Positions 15,611 to 25,024 of a stretch of 35,384 nucleotides of DNA are shown piece by piece. Position 1 is the first letter of the stretch. Every line of letters starts with the position of its first letter. Where the stretch lies: the NCBI GenBank assembly GCA_026391655.1, contig JAPLDR010000103.1:1-35384 (forward strand). The letters run 5' to 3'. Made by a program: the position numbers and the translations under genes. Source of the stretch: Bacteroidia bacterium (GTDB taxonomy: Bacteria; Bacteroidota; Bacteroidia; Bacteroidales; Prolixibacteraceae). Under the pieces are notes generated by a model, which searched no databases, was not told the DNA's origin, and worked only from the letters and a program-made list of their open reading frames with translations.

Positions 15611-16489
15611 ATGTTATTTGCCCAAAACGATAAAAGCTTTTATAAGAAGAAGAGTACCCTTAATCTGAGCGGGAATCTGATCAATCTGAGCTCACCTGTG
15701 GTCATGGGTATATTAAATGTAACCCCTGATTCTTTCTTCGATGGAGGTGTCTATACCAATGAAAGTACAATTGTAAAACGTGCAGCCCAAATTCTTGAAG
15801 AGGGTGGGCAGTTTATCGATATTGGGGCCATGTCGACACGTCCCGGAGCAAAGGAGATATCATTACAGGAAGAACTTGATCGTCTCTTACCTGCTGTGAG
15901 GGCAGTGAAACACGAATTCCCTGAGGCTTGTCTTTCGGTCGATACATATCGTAGCGAAGTGATTGAAAGAGTATACAATGAAATTGGTTCCTTCATTGTT
16001 AATGATATTTCTGGCGGAACTTTTGATGACGGAATATTTGAAACAGTTGCTCATTTACATTTGCCGTATATTCTGATGCATACGAAAGGAAGGAGCGATT
16101 CGATGCAGAAGAGTCCGGTATATGAGGATGTTGTAAAAGAGATCATCTTGTTTTTTGCTGCTCAGGTGCAAAAGTTGAAGCTTTTGGGAGTTTGCGATAT
16201 CATTATTGATCCGGGATTTGGATTTGGTAAAACAACAGATCATAATTTTGAATTGCTGAACCGTTTGGATGCGTTTAAGCTTTTCGAGTTGCCAGTATTA
16301 GTAGGAATTTCGCGTAAAGCAATGATATGGAGAACACTGGATGTTACTCCTGACGAAAGTCTGAATGGGACAACGGTTTTTAATACATTAGCCATATCCG
16401 GGGGTGCAAATATTTTGAGGGTACACGATGTCATGGAGGCTGTTGAGACAGTAAAATTAGTAGGTAAAATTAAATATATTTCTAAATGA
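15611..16489 (+). CDS. folP: Dihydropteroate synthase
   Basis: A 292-residue enzyme joining 6-hydroxymethyl-dihydropterin diphosphate to p-aminobenzoate in folate synthesis. The family signatures are present: VVMGILNVTPDSFFDGG, then IDIGAMSTRPGA, SVDTYRSEV, VNDISGG, DPGFGFGKT and GISRKAM. The frame is open back to a TTG at 15584, but the ATG at 15611 already precedes a normal-length N-terminus. Its stop overlaps the start of cdaA by four bases (ATGA), a pairing common in Bacteroidota. It is a true DHPS, not the missing pterin-binding part of the corrinoid operon 10 kb away. Confidence 0.95.
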   Translation: MLFAQNDKSFYKKKSTLNLSGNLINLSSPVVMGILNVTPDSFFDGGVYTNESTIVKRAAQILEEGGQFIDIGAMSTRPGAKEISLQEELDRLLPAVRAVKHEFPEACLSVDTYRSEVIERVYNEIGSFIVNDISGGTFDDGIFETVAHLHLPYILMHTKGRSDSMQKSPVYEDVVKEIILFFAAQVQKLKLLGVCDIIIDPGFGFGKTTDHNFELLNRLDAFKLFELPVLVGISRKAMIWRTLDVTPDESLNGTTVFNTLAISGGANILRVHDVMEAVETVKLVGKIKYISK

Positions 16490-17265
16490 TAGATTTATTC
16501 ATCCATGTCAGATTTCTTGATATTATTGATATACTGCTTGTTACGATAATTTTCTATGAAATCTATAAGCTTGTAAAAGGGACAGTTGCCTTTAATATTT
16601 TCATGGGAATATTCATCATTTTTGTCGTTTGGTTGGTGGTGAAGTCTTTAAAAATGGAATTATTGGGATCAATTCTGGGTCAACTCTTCGGTGTTGGCGT
16701 AATTGCCATTATTATTGTATTTCAGCAGGAGGTACGGAGGTTTTTACTGATGCTTGGAAGCCGTTACAGGTCAAACAGGCAATTTACACTCGAAAATCTC
16801 TTTTCAAGCCAGTTTAAGTTGGCTTCAGAAGCCAGTTTGCATGCCATTGTAGATGCGTGCAGGCAAATGTCCGAAAATCGTGTTGGGGCACTAATCGTAC
16901 TTGCGCGCGAAAGCGAATTAAAAGAATATGTTGAAACAGGAGAAATCATTGATGCTGAGATATCTTCAGAGCTTATAAGGAGTATATTTTTCAAGAATTC
17001 ACCTCTTCACGACGGCGCTATGATCGTCAGTCTTAACCGGATCAAAGCTGCCCGGTGCATTTTACCAGTATCGCAAAAGCTTGAGATTAATCCTGTTTTT
17101 GGATTGCGTCATCGTGCTGCGATAGGGATATCGGAACAAACTGACGCCTATGTGATTGTTGTGAGTGAAGAAACCGGACGCATCTCAATGTCAAGCGGGG
17201 GTGAACTTAATGAGGGAATTACAACTGATGAACTCTTTAAAATTCTTGAATCAAGCCACAAATAA
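16486..17265 (+). CDS. cdaA: Diadenylate cyclase CdaA (c-di-AMP synthase)
   Basis: A 259-residue membrane-bound diadenylate cyclase making c-di-AMP from two ATP. Three N-terminal transmembrane helices (about 8-80) are followed by a DAC domain holding both catalytic motifs, DGA at 176-178 (SPLHDGAMI) and RHR at 208-210 (GLRHRAAIG). The layout matches the CdaA/TIGR00159 class. It is translationally coupled to folP by a four-base overlap and followed 14 bases later by a UPF0316 gene. Confidence 0.95.
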   Translation: MIDLFIHVRFLDIIDILLVTIIFYEIYKLVKGTVAFNIFMGIFIIFVVWLVVKSLKMELLGSILGQLFGVGVIAIIIVFQQEVRRFLLMLGSRYRSNRQFTLENLFSSQFKLASEASLHAIVDACRQMSENRVGALIVLARESELKEYVETGEIIDAEISSELIRSIFFKNSPLHDGAMIVSLNRIKAARCILPVSQKLEINPVFGLRHRAAIGISEQTDAYVIVVSEETGRISMSSGGELNEGITTDELFKILESSHK

Positions 17266-17279
17266 TAGGGTGTATTGAA

Positions 17280-17846
17280 ATGGACTCAACAATAATCGAT
17301 TTTGTACTGTTGCCTCTGATGATTTTCTTTGCCCGAATTATCGATGTTTCGCTGGGAACATTGAGAATTGTGATGATAGCAAAAGGGCAAAAACGGATTG
17401 CCCCTATTTTGGGATTTTTCGAGGTGCTTATCTGGCTGATTGCGATTGGAAGGATAATGCAAAATCTTGACAACTGGATATGTTATATTGCTTATGCAGG
17501 AGGTTATGCAACAGGTAATTATGTAGGTATGTTGATTGAGGAGAAATTGGCTGTGGGAATTGTCCAGCTTCAGATTATTACTGTTAATGATTCAGGTCAA
17601 CTCATCAATGCCTTAAAAGTGGCTGGCTATGGAATTACGCATCATAATGCCTTAGGAGGTGCTTCAGGGAATTTGGTCAACGTGATTTACAGTGTTGTGC
17701 TGCGCACCGATGTCAGCAAAGTTGTTACAATTATCGAGGAATATAATCCGAATGCCTTTTACTCGATAGGAGATGTTCGTTCTGTAAATAAAGGATTATC
17801 AACCACAATTGTTGATAAATACAGATGGTGGAGGGTTGGAAAATAG
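17280..17846 (+). CDS. UPF0316/DUF2179 membrane protein
   Basis: A 188-residue protein with about three N-terminal transmembrane helices (residues 5-85, including ARIIDVSLGTLRIVMIAKG, the UPF0316 signature). A cytoplasmic DUF2179 domain follows (about 100-180), with GYGITHHNALGGASG and YSIGDVRSVNKG. DUF2179 domains are thought to sense a ligand; no ligand is known for this family. Its position 14 bases after cdaA suggests co-transcription, and a functional link to c-di-AMP or ion/osmotic homeostasis is possible but unproven. Confidence 0.9.
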   Translation: MDSTIIDFVLLPLMIFFARIIDVSLGTLRIVMIAKGQKRIAPILGFFEVLIWLIAIGRIMQNLDNWICYIAYAGGYATGNYVGMLIEEKLAVGIVQLQIITVNDSGQLINALKVAGYGITHHNALGGASGNLVNVIYSVVLRTDVSKVVTIIEEYNPNAFYSIGDVRSVNKGLSTTIVDKYRWWRVGK

Positions 17847-17859
17847 ACCACTACAAAGA

Positions 17860-17895
17860 AAAAGGTTAAAACAACAATTGCTGCTTTAACCTTTT
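17860..17895. terminator. Bidirectional terminator between UPF0316 gene and asnB
   Basis: AAAAGGTTAAA (17860-17870) and TTTAACCTTTT (17885-17895) form a perfect 11-base stem with a 14-base loop. A and T tracts at the ends make it usable from both sides of this convergent gene pair. Confidence 0.75.
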
Positions 17896-17922
17896 CATAT
17901 ATTAACCATTCTTAATTAACCA

Positions 17923-19590
17923 TTATTTATACGCCTGTGTATGAACACTTTTCATCGATCTTCCAGATGGATCGGCATTGCTACGGAACGATGCATCCCA
18001 GGCAAGCGCTTCAGGTGTACTGCATGCGATTGAGGGTACAGAGGGTACACAACTTGCTGCAGCATCAGAAGGAAAATGTTCGGTAAAGATTGAACGATAG
18101 AAATATTCCTCTTTCGACATAGGCGTATTAATAGGATAGAGGAACTTGGCGTTGGTCATCTGTTCGTCTGTAACTTTCTCAGAAGTAAGCGCTTTCAGGG
18201 AATCAATCCAGTTGTACCCGACCCCGTCAGAGAATTGTTCCTTTTGTCGCCAGGCAACACTTTCCGGAAGGTAATCCTCAAAAGCTTTACGCAGGATCCA
18301 CTTTTCCATTTTTCCATTTTTTGCCATCTTATCTTCAGGATTCAGACGCATGGCAACATCCAAAAACTCTTTATCGAGGAATGGAACTCGACCTTCAACA
18401 CCCCAGGCGGCAAGCGACTTATTTGCCCTTAAACAATCGTAAAGATGTAATTTGCTGATCTTACGAACTGTCTCTTCATGGAAAGATTGGGCATCAGGTG
18501 CTTTATGAAAATAGAGATATCCTCCGAAAAGTTCGTCGGCTCCTTCACCCGACAATACCATTTTCACCCCCATCGATTTGATAACACGAGCTAAAAGATA
18601 CATCGGAGTTGATGCCCTGACTGTTGTGACATCGTAAGTTTCAAGATGATAAATAACATCGCGCAAAGCATCAATACCTTCCTGAACTGTAAAATGTACC
18701 TGGTGATGAATTGTTCCGATATGGTCTGCAACTTTCTGTGCAGCAGCTAAATCTGGTGATCCGATGAGTCCGACAGCAAAAGAATGGAGCTGTGGCCACC
18801 ATGCTTCCAGTTTATTATCACTTTCGACTCGTTTGGCGGCGTATTTTTTTGCAATTGCAGAAATAACAGAGGAATCTAATCCGCCCGAAAGAAGCACACC
18901 ATAAGGTACATCAGACATTAACTGGCGATGAACAGCATCTTCGAGTGACTTTCTCAATACATCGATATCTGATTGATTGTTCTTAACAGTATCGAATTCA
19001 GTCCACTCGCGGGAGTACCATTTTTTCATAACACCATCTTTACTATATAGATAATGTCCTGGCAGGAACTCTTCAATTTTTTTGCAGGTTCCTTCGAGTG
19101 CCTTCAGTTCTGATGCGAAATATAAGTTTCCGAATGAATCCCAGCCCGTATAAAGCGGAATAATTCCGATGTGGTCGCGGGCAACGAGGTAACAATCTTT
19201 TTCTTCATCATAAAGTACAAAAGCAAATATTCCGTTAAGGTCTTCGAGAAAATCAATACCTTTTTCACGGTAAAGCGCCAAAATGACTTCACAATCGGAT
19301 TCTGTCTGGAATTCGTAGTGGTCTTCAAGCGGTTTGCGTAATTCGCGATGATTGTAAATCTCGCCGTTAACCCCTAAAATAAGCTTTTTATCCTTGCTGT
19401 ACAGCGGTTGTCCACCCGACCACGGGTCAACAATGGCCAGCCTCTCGTGTGCAATTATTGCCTTCGAACCGCAATAAATTCCCGACCAATCCGGTCCACG
19501 GTGTCGGATTCTTTTTGACATTTTAAGAACTTGCGTCCTTAAATTCTCGGCTTTTACCTTTAAATCAAATACTCCTACAATACCACACAT
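17923..19590 (-). CDS. asnB: Asparagine synthase B (glutamine-hydrolysing)
   Basis: A 555-residue two-domain enzyme making asparagine from aspartate, ATP and glutamine. The N-terminal glutaminase starts MCGIVGVF with the nucleophile Cys2 and contains RHRGPD and NGEIYNH. The synthetase domain has the pyrophosphate loop SGGLDSS at 235-241 and LSGEGADELFGGY. Length matches E. coli AsnB. It is separated by 144 bases from the upstream penicillin-binding protein gene and is probably transcribed independently. Confidence 0.96.
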   Translation of the reverse strand: MCGIVGVFDLKVKAENLRTQVLKMSKRIRHRGPDWSGIYCGSKAIIAHERLAIVDPWSGGQPLYSKDKKLILGVNGEIYNHRELRKPLEDHYEFQTESDCEVILALYREKGIDFLEDLNGIFAFVLYDEEKDCYLVARDHIGIIPLYTGWDSFGNLYFASELKALEGTCKKIEEFLPGHYLYSKDGVMKKWYSREWTEFDTVKNNQSDIDVLRKSLEDAVHRQLMSDVPYGVLLSGGLDSSVISAIAKKYAAKRVESDNKLEAWWPQLHSFAVGLIGSPDLAAAQKVADHIGTIHHQVHFTVQEGIDALRDVIYHLETYDVTTVRASTPMYLLARVIKSMGVKMVLSGEGADELFGGYLYFHKAPDAQSFHEETVRKISKLHLYDCLRANKSLAAWGVEGRVPFLDKEFLDVAMRLNPEDKMAKNGKMEKWILRKAFEDYLPESVAWRQKEQFSDGVGYNWIDSLKALTSEKVTDEQMTNAKFLYPINTPMSKEEYFYRSIFTEHFPSDAAASCVPSVPSIACSTPEALAWDASFRSNADPSGRSMKSVHTQAYK

Positions 19591-19734
19591 ATCTTTACTT
19601 TTTAAGCTTTCTTCAAATCATTACAATATTCTTTCATGTTTCAATAAAAAATATCAAAATGATCGAATATTTGGCCGTCAAAAATACAAAAATCTTTTAA
19701 AGTATGAATAATCGTTACAAAATGGTATAAAATA

Positions 19735-22182
19735 TCAATCTTTCCTTTTCAGTGCATCTTTGATCTTATTCCAGATACCCGGTTTTGGTTCCTCTTTAGT
19801 TGGTTTCTCTTTCTTCTCACCGGACTGCAAATCGGCTTCTTTTCTTTTCTCCAGACGGGCGGCTCTACGTTCCTCACGTTTCTTTGGATCACCGCCAAAA
19901 ATACCCCATAAATTCGACAGCCCTTTTTCATTGTTCACTTCTGTAAAATGTGGAATATCAAGCATTGCCAGTGTCGCTTCGTCTAATGAGGGGAAATAAT
20001 GGTTTTTGTAATCTGTGAAAGCCGGGTCGCGGTACAGTTTATTGAAAAATTTCCCCACAACGGGAAGTGCCATATATCCGCCTCGTCCCAAAGCAATATT
20101 CCTGAAATGGATTGTGGGTTCTTCGCCACCTACCCAGCATCCGGTTACCAGATCGGGTGTATATCCCATAAACCATCCATCGGCAAAATTTTGCGTGGTG
20201 CCTGTCTTGCCGGCAAAAGCCCCTTCAATCTTATAAAGTGACCTAATTTCGGAACCTGTCCCTTCATTAACAACAGATTGGAGATAATGTGTGATAATCT
20301 TTGCTGTTTCGGGCGACATGGCTTCCTGCTCATCGTTGTCGGGAATATATTTCTTCAATAACTTACCATTTGCGTCTTCAATCCGGATCAGGTAATTGGG
20401 ACTAACTGTTTTTCCAAGATTATCGAGACAAGCATAGGCCTGAGCCAGCTGAAGGAGTGGAATATCAGCGGATCCGAGCGCTAAGGAAGGAACTTCCGGC
20501 AGATCAGCTGTAATTCCCATTTTATGTGCAAGCGCGATTGCATGAGGAATTCCTCCTTCCATTAATACTTGTACAGATACGGTATTGACCGATTTACAAA
20601 GCGCCCCTTCAAGCGAATAATATCCGCCATATTCTTCGTTCGAGTTACCCGGCGACCAGTCCTGATAATCTGAATAGACTATTTTTTCATTTGGATAATA
20701 TTTGTCGGGTGAAATTCCATTCTCGATCGCTGAAGCGTAAATGATTGGTTTAAAAGTTGATCCGACCTGGCGTGGTGCTAATACATGATCATATTGGAAA
20801 TACCTGAAATCGTTACCACCAATCCACGCTTTAATATCTCCCGATTTCGGTTCAATGGCTACAAATCCGCAATGGAGCAGTTTCAAAGCATATTTCACAG
20901 AGTCAAGCGGAGAGATCTTCACCTGTTTTTCGCCTTCCCACGAAAAGATTTTCATATTCAAAGGCTTGTTGAATTCTGCTGTAATTTCAGCAGCAGATTT
21001 TCCGGTCTCTTTCATTTTCCGATATCGTTCCGACCTTTTCATTGCCCGAAGAACTACCGCATTGTTTTTTCCCCAGGGATCTTTTCCTCCCCAATGCTTT
21101 TCGAAAGTAGCCTGCAACTCTTTCATCTTTTCCTGCATGGCCATCTCTGCATATCTCTGCATTTTGAAGTCAATGGTCGTTACAATGTGTAATCCATCTG
21201 TATATAAATTATAAGGAGTGCCGTCAGCTTTGGTATTTTCGGAGCACCAATCTTCTAACTGAGGCCTGATCAACTCCCTGAAATAGGCGCCAGGCCCGGT
21301 ATTGTAAACAAGATAGTTGTATTTTAGACCAAGTGGTGTGTTGGTATACAATTTCGCTTGCGCTGCAGTAATGTAATTATATTTAGTCATTTGTGAAATG
21401 ACGGTATTTCTTCTCTGAAGTGAACGTTCCGGATTTGTTCGGGGATTGTAGGAGTTATTTGCCTTTAACATCCCAACCAGTGTAGCTGCTTGTGGAACAG
21501 TAAGCTTGTCGGGTCTGACACTAAAAAAACGCTCGGCTGCAAGTTCGATTCCAAAGGTGTTTTCTCCAAATGGTACAGTGTTCAGGTATAACGTGAGAAT
21601 CTCCTCTTTGGAATATAGTTTTTCGAGTCGATAGGCAATAATCGATTCCCTGATTTTACTGACAGGAAGTGTTAACGGACCATAGTTTTTTCTGCCAAAG
21701 ATATTTTTCACAATTTGTTGTGATAAAGTAGAGCCTCCGCCTGAGCTACGATCAACCAAAAATATCGTTTTCACCACAACTCTTACCAATGCCCATTCAT
21801 CAATTCCCCTATGCTCGTAAAACCTGTTATCTTCTGTGGCAATCAGGGCATTAATCATATTGGGTGAGATCTCCTTAAAAGTAACATTGCTACGATTCTC
21901 GGTATAATACCGGCCAAGCAATTTATTGTCTTTTGAATAAACTTCGGAAGCAGCTGGTTCTTTAATTTTAATAAGTGTATTTGAATCAGGTAACTGACCA
22001 AACGTTCCGACGTAAACCAATCCAAAAAGTGTAAGAAGCAGGAATAACCCAAAGAGTATAAGCATTAAACCCCACATGAGAACTCTTTTGGGCCACGATT
22101 GTTTAGAACTTGAAGATAATCCGGAAAAGAATCCTTTGGTGGATTTCTTCTTTGCGGATCCTTTATTTTTTTTAACTGACAT
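19735..22182 (-). CDS. Class A penicillin-binding protein 1A (transglycosylase/transpeptidase)
   Basis: An 815-residue bifunctional murein synthase. A basic cytoplasmic tail (1-32) and one transmembrane helix (about 33-58) are followed by a GT51 glycosyltransferase with the catalytic ATEDNRFYEHRG motif (E117) and GGSTLSQQIVKN. The transpeptidase domain has SxxK (GSTFKP), SxN (SVN) and KTG (GKTGTTQ). The C-terminal about 60 residues are a charged Lys/Glu-rich extension. It acts on the periplasmic face of the inner membrane in cell-wall growth. It is divergent from the TIGR01777 gene with only 50 bases between starts. Confidence 0.95.
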   Translation of the reverse strand: MSVKKNKGSAKKKSTKGFFSGLSSSSKQSWPKRVLMWGLMLILFGLFLLLTLFGLVYVGTFGQLPDSNTLIKIKEPAASEVYSKDNKLLGRYYTENRSNVTFKEISPNMINALIATEDNRFYEHRGIDEWALVRVVVKTIFLVDRSSGGGSTLSQQIVKNIFGRKNYGPLTLPVSKIRESIIAYRLEKLYSKEEILTLYLNTVPFGENTFGIELAAERFFSVRPDKLTVPQAATLVGMLKANNSYNPRTNPERSLQRRNTVISQMTKYNYITAAQAKLYTNTPLGLKYNYLVYNTGPGAYFRELIRPQLEDWCSENTKADGTPYNLYTDGLHIVTTIDFKMQRYAEMAMQEKMKELQATFEKHWGGKDPWGKNNAVVLRAMKRSERYRKMKETGKSAAEITAEFNKPLNMKIFSWEGEKQVKISPLDSVKYALKLLHCGFVAIEPKSGDIKAWIGGNDFRYFQYDHVLAPRQVGSTFKPIIYASAIENGISPDKYYPNEKIVYSDYQDWSPGNSNEEYGGYYSLEGALCKSVNTVSVQVLMEGGIPHAIALAHKMGITADLPEVPSLALGSADIPLLQLAQAYACLDNLGKTVSPNYLIRIEDANGKLLKKYIPDNDEQEAMSPETAKIITHYLQSVVNEGTGSEIRSLYKIEGAFAGKTGTTQNFADGWFMGYTPDLVTGCWVGGEEPTIHFRNIALGRGGYMALPVVGKFFNKLYRDPAFTDYKNHYFPSLDEATLAMLDIPHFTEVNNEKGLSNLWGIFGGDPKKREERRAARLEKRKEADLQSGEKKEKPTKEEPKPGIWNKIKDALKRKD

Positions 22183-22232
22183 ATTATTGAATCATATAAT
22201 CTGAATTCACCTCTACTTAAACAACTCACGCC

Positions 22233-23102
22233 ATGAAAATTGCCATCTCGGGCAGTACAGGTTTTATTGGAAAACAACTGCTGGACTATTTATTGCGATC
22301 AGGGAATGAACTTATTGTGATTTCACGCGGTGACTTTGCAGGCGGGAGTAATCAACTGGCAAAAGTAATCATTTCTGCCGACGTTATCATCAATCTTGCC
22401 GGCGCAACTGTTTTGCGAAGATGGATAAAAAGAAACAAACAACTTATCCTCTCAAGTCGAGTAAATACAACAAGGTTATTGGTTGAAGCAGTCCGGAAAA
22501 ACCTGCCGGAGCATCGCCCTAAAGTTTTTATAAATGCTTCTGCAATTGGTATATACGAAAATGGAGAAACTCATGATGAATTCTCATCAGCATTAGGAAC
22601 CGGTTTTTTGGCAAATGTATGTAAAGCCTGGGAAGGTGAAATTGTCTCTTTAAAGGAGATTGACCTGCGGTTGTGTAATGTGAGGATTGGAATCGTTCTG
22701 GGAACCACCGGTGGCTCGCTCGGGAAAATGCTGCCTGTTTTCAAAGCAGGATTAGGAGGGAGAATCGGTTCGGGAAAGCAACCGTTTTCGTTTATCCATA
22801 TTTCCGATTTTTGCAGGGCGATCGAACATTTGATCGTGCACAACAGCAGTGCGGGAGTCTATAACCTGGTAAGCCCGGAGCCAACGACTAATAAATTGTT
22901 TACCAATATCCTGTCTGGCATTTTGCACCGTCCCGCATTTTTCATAGTTCCCGTATTTGCATTAAAATTGATTTATGGTGAAGCTTCCGAAATGCTCACA
23001 AAAGGGGCTTGTGTGAAACCTGCACGTTTATTGAACGAGGGTTTTCAATTTCAATTTCCGGATATTTCATCCGCAATTGCGGAACTTTTAAAAAAATGTT
23101 AA
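22233..23102 (+). CDS. TIGR01777-family NAD(P)-binding epimerase-like protein (DUF1731)
   Basis: A 289-residue extended-SDR protein. The NAD(P)-binding GSTGFIG glycine motif is at 7-13, ADVIINLAGA follows at about 50-60, and the C-terminal DUF1731 segment includes PVFALKLIYGEASEML and GACVKPARLLNEGF, as in YfcH/TIGR01777 proteins. The biochemical role of this family is unresolved; it resembles nucleoside-diphosphate-sugar epimerases, and plant relatives act in chloroplast division. It is transcribed away from the penicillin-binding protein gene. Confidence 0.92.
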   Translation: MKIAISGSTGFIGKQLLDYLLRSGNELIVISRGDFAGGSNQLAKVIISADVIINLAGATVLRRWIKRNKQLILSSRVNTTRLLVEAVRKNLPEHRPKVFINASAIGIYENGETHDEFSSALGTGFLANVCKAWEGEIVSLKEIDLRLCNVRIGIVLGTTGGSLGKMLPVFKAGLGGRIGSGKQPFSFIHISDFCRAIEHLIVHNSSAGVYNLVSPEPTTNKLFTNILSGILHRPAFFIVPVFALKLIYGEASEMLTKGACVKPARLLNEGFQFQFPDISSAIAELLKKC

Positions 23103-23188
23103 ATCTATTATTTTGTGATTTGCTCCAATGAATGATGCAATATTAAAGTATTGATGCCAATCTGATGAATTCAGATTTAGTTGATTTT

Positions 23189-23593
23189 TTAAACTTCTAT
23201 GGTCAGGAGTTCCGCTCCTAAGCGATGTAATCCATCTTCTATCCGTTTACGTTGCGCAGGACGTGGTTTACGCATACCAGAAGCATAATGCCATAGTTGG
23301 CGTTCGTTAATCCCAGTAATACGTGATAGCGCAGCTTTCGTAAATATATCGCTGTATGCATTCAGCAGAGCCTCTGTTGATAGTTTAAATTCCAACAGGT
23401 ACTCCCCTTTAAATACTTCAGGAATAGTGATGTTATCATCTAAACTGGACTCAACGTGAAATTCAATTGCTTCTTTTATATTTTTTTTCATTTCTGTAAG
23501 AGTAGCTGCTGTGCTTACGCATCCCAGTAGAATTGGGGTGTGCGCGCAATAATTGTTTCCGGTGTAAAAAATATCGACCATTACTTTTTCCAT
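23189..23593 (-). CDS. hicB: HicB-family antitoxin with C-terminal HTH
   Basis: A 134-residue protein. The N-terminal half (about 1-60) matches the HicB partial RNase-H-like fold (MVDIFYTGNNYCAHTP, TLTEMKKNIKEAIEFH). The C-terminal half holds a DNA-binding helix-turn-helix (about 87-125: ALSRITGINERQLWHYASG). It should neutralise HicA and repress the operon. It lies 23 bases downstream of hicA on the same strand, the usual toxin-first HicAB order. Confidence 0.88.
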   Translation of the reverse strand: MEKVMVDIFYTGNNYCAHTPILLGCVSTAATLTEMKKNIKEAIEFHVESSLDDNITIPEVFKGEYLLEFKLSTEALLNAYSDIFTKAALSRITGINERQLWHYASGMRKPRPAQRKRIEDGLHRLGAELLTIEV

Positions 23594-23616
23594 TACAGTG
23601 TTTTTTAAACAGGGTA

Positions 23617-23811
23617 TTAATTCAGACCTGCTTGTTTTAAAATTGAACTTACCAAAAAATGTTCTAAATCCTCATTTTTGCCGTGGTCAGGAACTGTAAC
23701 GATTCCCATTTTAGTTGGATGCTTGTATTGCTTGTGGCTTCCTTTTTGGCGGGTAAAGAACCAGCCATCCGCTTCGATAATATCAATCATCTCTTTAACC
23801 TTTTTTCGCAT
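23617..23811 (-). CDS. hicA: HicA-family mRNA interferase toxin
   Basis: A 64-residue double-stranded-RNA-binding-like toxin. The catalytic His is H26 in KGSHKQYKHP, and the DGWFFTRQ strand precedes it. HicA cleaves mRNA when free of HicB. ATG 23811 is preceded by a very short leader: the likely -7 box is only 23 bases upstream. Confidence 0.9.
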   Translation of the reverse strand: MRKKVKEMIDIIEADGWFFTRQKGSHKQYKHPTKMGIVTVPDHGKNEDLEHFLVSSILKQAGLN

Positions 23812-23825
23812 GGCCTTTGCTTGTC

Positions 23826-23841
23826 TTGCAATGCAAAGATA
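23826..23841 (-). promoter_or_regulatory. hicAB promoter -7 box overlapping a palindrome
   Basis: The minus strand carries TATCTTTG (23841-23834), an exact TAnnTTTG match. It overlaps a perfect 11-base palindrome, TTGCA-A-TGCAA (23826-23836), spanning the -7 box and probable start site. This placement fits an operator for the HTH of HicB; binding is inferred. Confidence 0.5.
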
Positions 23842-24067
23842 GTAAATATACGAACTAAAATAATGCTTATTCCCAATTATTTTTTGGAGTTCTTAAATTT
23901 TTTTATTGTTGATGAGAACTTTAAACAAATTAAAATTCGATTGGGATGTAAATCTTGTATTCTGCCTAATTGTATGATGATAAAGACAAACTTAATTGAA
24001 CAAACTTTGCTATTAATTGTATATCAATAAAGTAGTAAGATCAAAATTCAGAAAATATTCTTAATTT

Positions 24068-24925
24068 ATGAATAAAGATTGTCAGGGTGAAAAAACCCCA
24101 CCCATTTACATTGTTTCCGGCGGAAAAGGGTTGGCTGGCGATGCCGTAGTTAAGTCGGTGCTTATTCAATTTCCCAATAACAAGGTTCCTGTCATTATTG
24201 TACCGGATGTTTTGAATCAGGAGAAAACAGATGAAATTATTTCGAAGGCTCTGATAACCAAAGGGGTCATTGTTCATACGATGGTCGATCCGGAGGCGAG
24301 GAAAATGTTGATCGATTCGTGCGTTCAAGGTGGTGTGAATCATTTCGATCTGGTTGGCGATTTATCGGACTATTTATCTAATCTGTTAAATACCAAACCA
24401 ATCAGTAAGCCTGGTTTATACCGTCTAAGTCATATCGCTTATTTTCAGCGTGTTGAAGCAATTGATTTTACCCTTAAGGTAGATGATGGACAAAATCCTG
24501 AAAGAATAACGCAGGCTGATATTGTTCTGACCGGTGTATCGCGAACTGGCAAAACGCCGCTAAGTGTTTACCTCGCCATGTTTGGCTGGAAAGTTGCAAA
24601 TGTTCCCGTAGTTCCGGGTATTGAACCTCCGGAGGAATTATTTAAAGTCGATCCGGGTCGGGTTTTTGGATTGAATATTTCACCTGCTTACCTGATTGCT
24701 CAACGCGCCAACCGGGTTAAAAGTCTTCATATGGATGAAGATACTGACTATATTAATGCAAAGAAGGTAGGTGAGGAGCTTGCCCTTGCCCGCCGGATAT
24801 TCGAAAGGGGAGGGTTTACCGAAATTCAGATTACCAATAAGCCTATTGAATCGTCTGCAAATGAGATTCTTAATATTCTCACAAGTCGTTTCGTTCAGGA
24901 GAAGTGGAAGCAAGGAGAAGAGTGA
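24068..24925 (+). CDS. Pyruvate,phosphate dikinase / PEP synthase regulatory protein (DUF299)
   Basis: A 285-residue bifunctional kinase/pyrophosphorylase that would switch PPDK or PEP synthase on and off by phosphorylating a Thr next to the catalytic His. The P-loop GVSRTGKT is at 156-163. Family segments are VEAIDFTLKVDDGQNP upstream of it, and KVANVPVVPGIEPPEELF and RVFGLNISPAYL downstream. Whether the target is PPDK or PEP synthase cannot be told; anaerobic Bacteroidota commonly use PPDK. It appears monocistronic. Confidence 0.9.
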   Translation: MNKDCQGEKTPPIYIVSGGKGLAGDAVVKSVLIQFPNNKVPVIIVPDVLNQEKTDEIISKALITKGVIVHTMVDPEARKMLIDSCVQGGVNHFDLVGDLSDYLSNLLNTKPISKPGLYRLSHIAYFQRVEAIDFTLKVDDGQNPERITQADIVLTGVSRTGKTPLSVYLAMFGWKVANVPVVPGIEPPEELFKVDPGRVFGLNISPAYLIAQRANRVKSLHMDEDTDYINAKKVGEELALARRIFERGGFTEIQITNKPIESSANEILNILTSRFVQEKWKQGEE

Positions 24926-25024
24926 AAATATTAGCAGACAGCTGTTTTCAACCGGCAGGCTGATAACCTGAATATTTAAAGTTTAAAGTCATATGATTCA
25001 GCCCTAAGTTTATATTCTCCGTCC

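Noticed and set aside
15611-16489. folP considered as the missing pterin-binding module of the corrinoid operon
   Set aside because: It has all true dihydropteroate synthase motifs and is coupled to cdaA, far from the corrinoid operon.
20785-21214. Two long plus-strand frames of 135 and 119 codons inside the penicillin-binding protein gene
   Set aside because: They are antisense shadows of conserved PBP domains; nothing recognisable in the translation.
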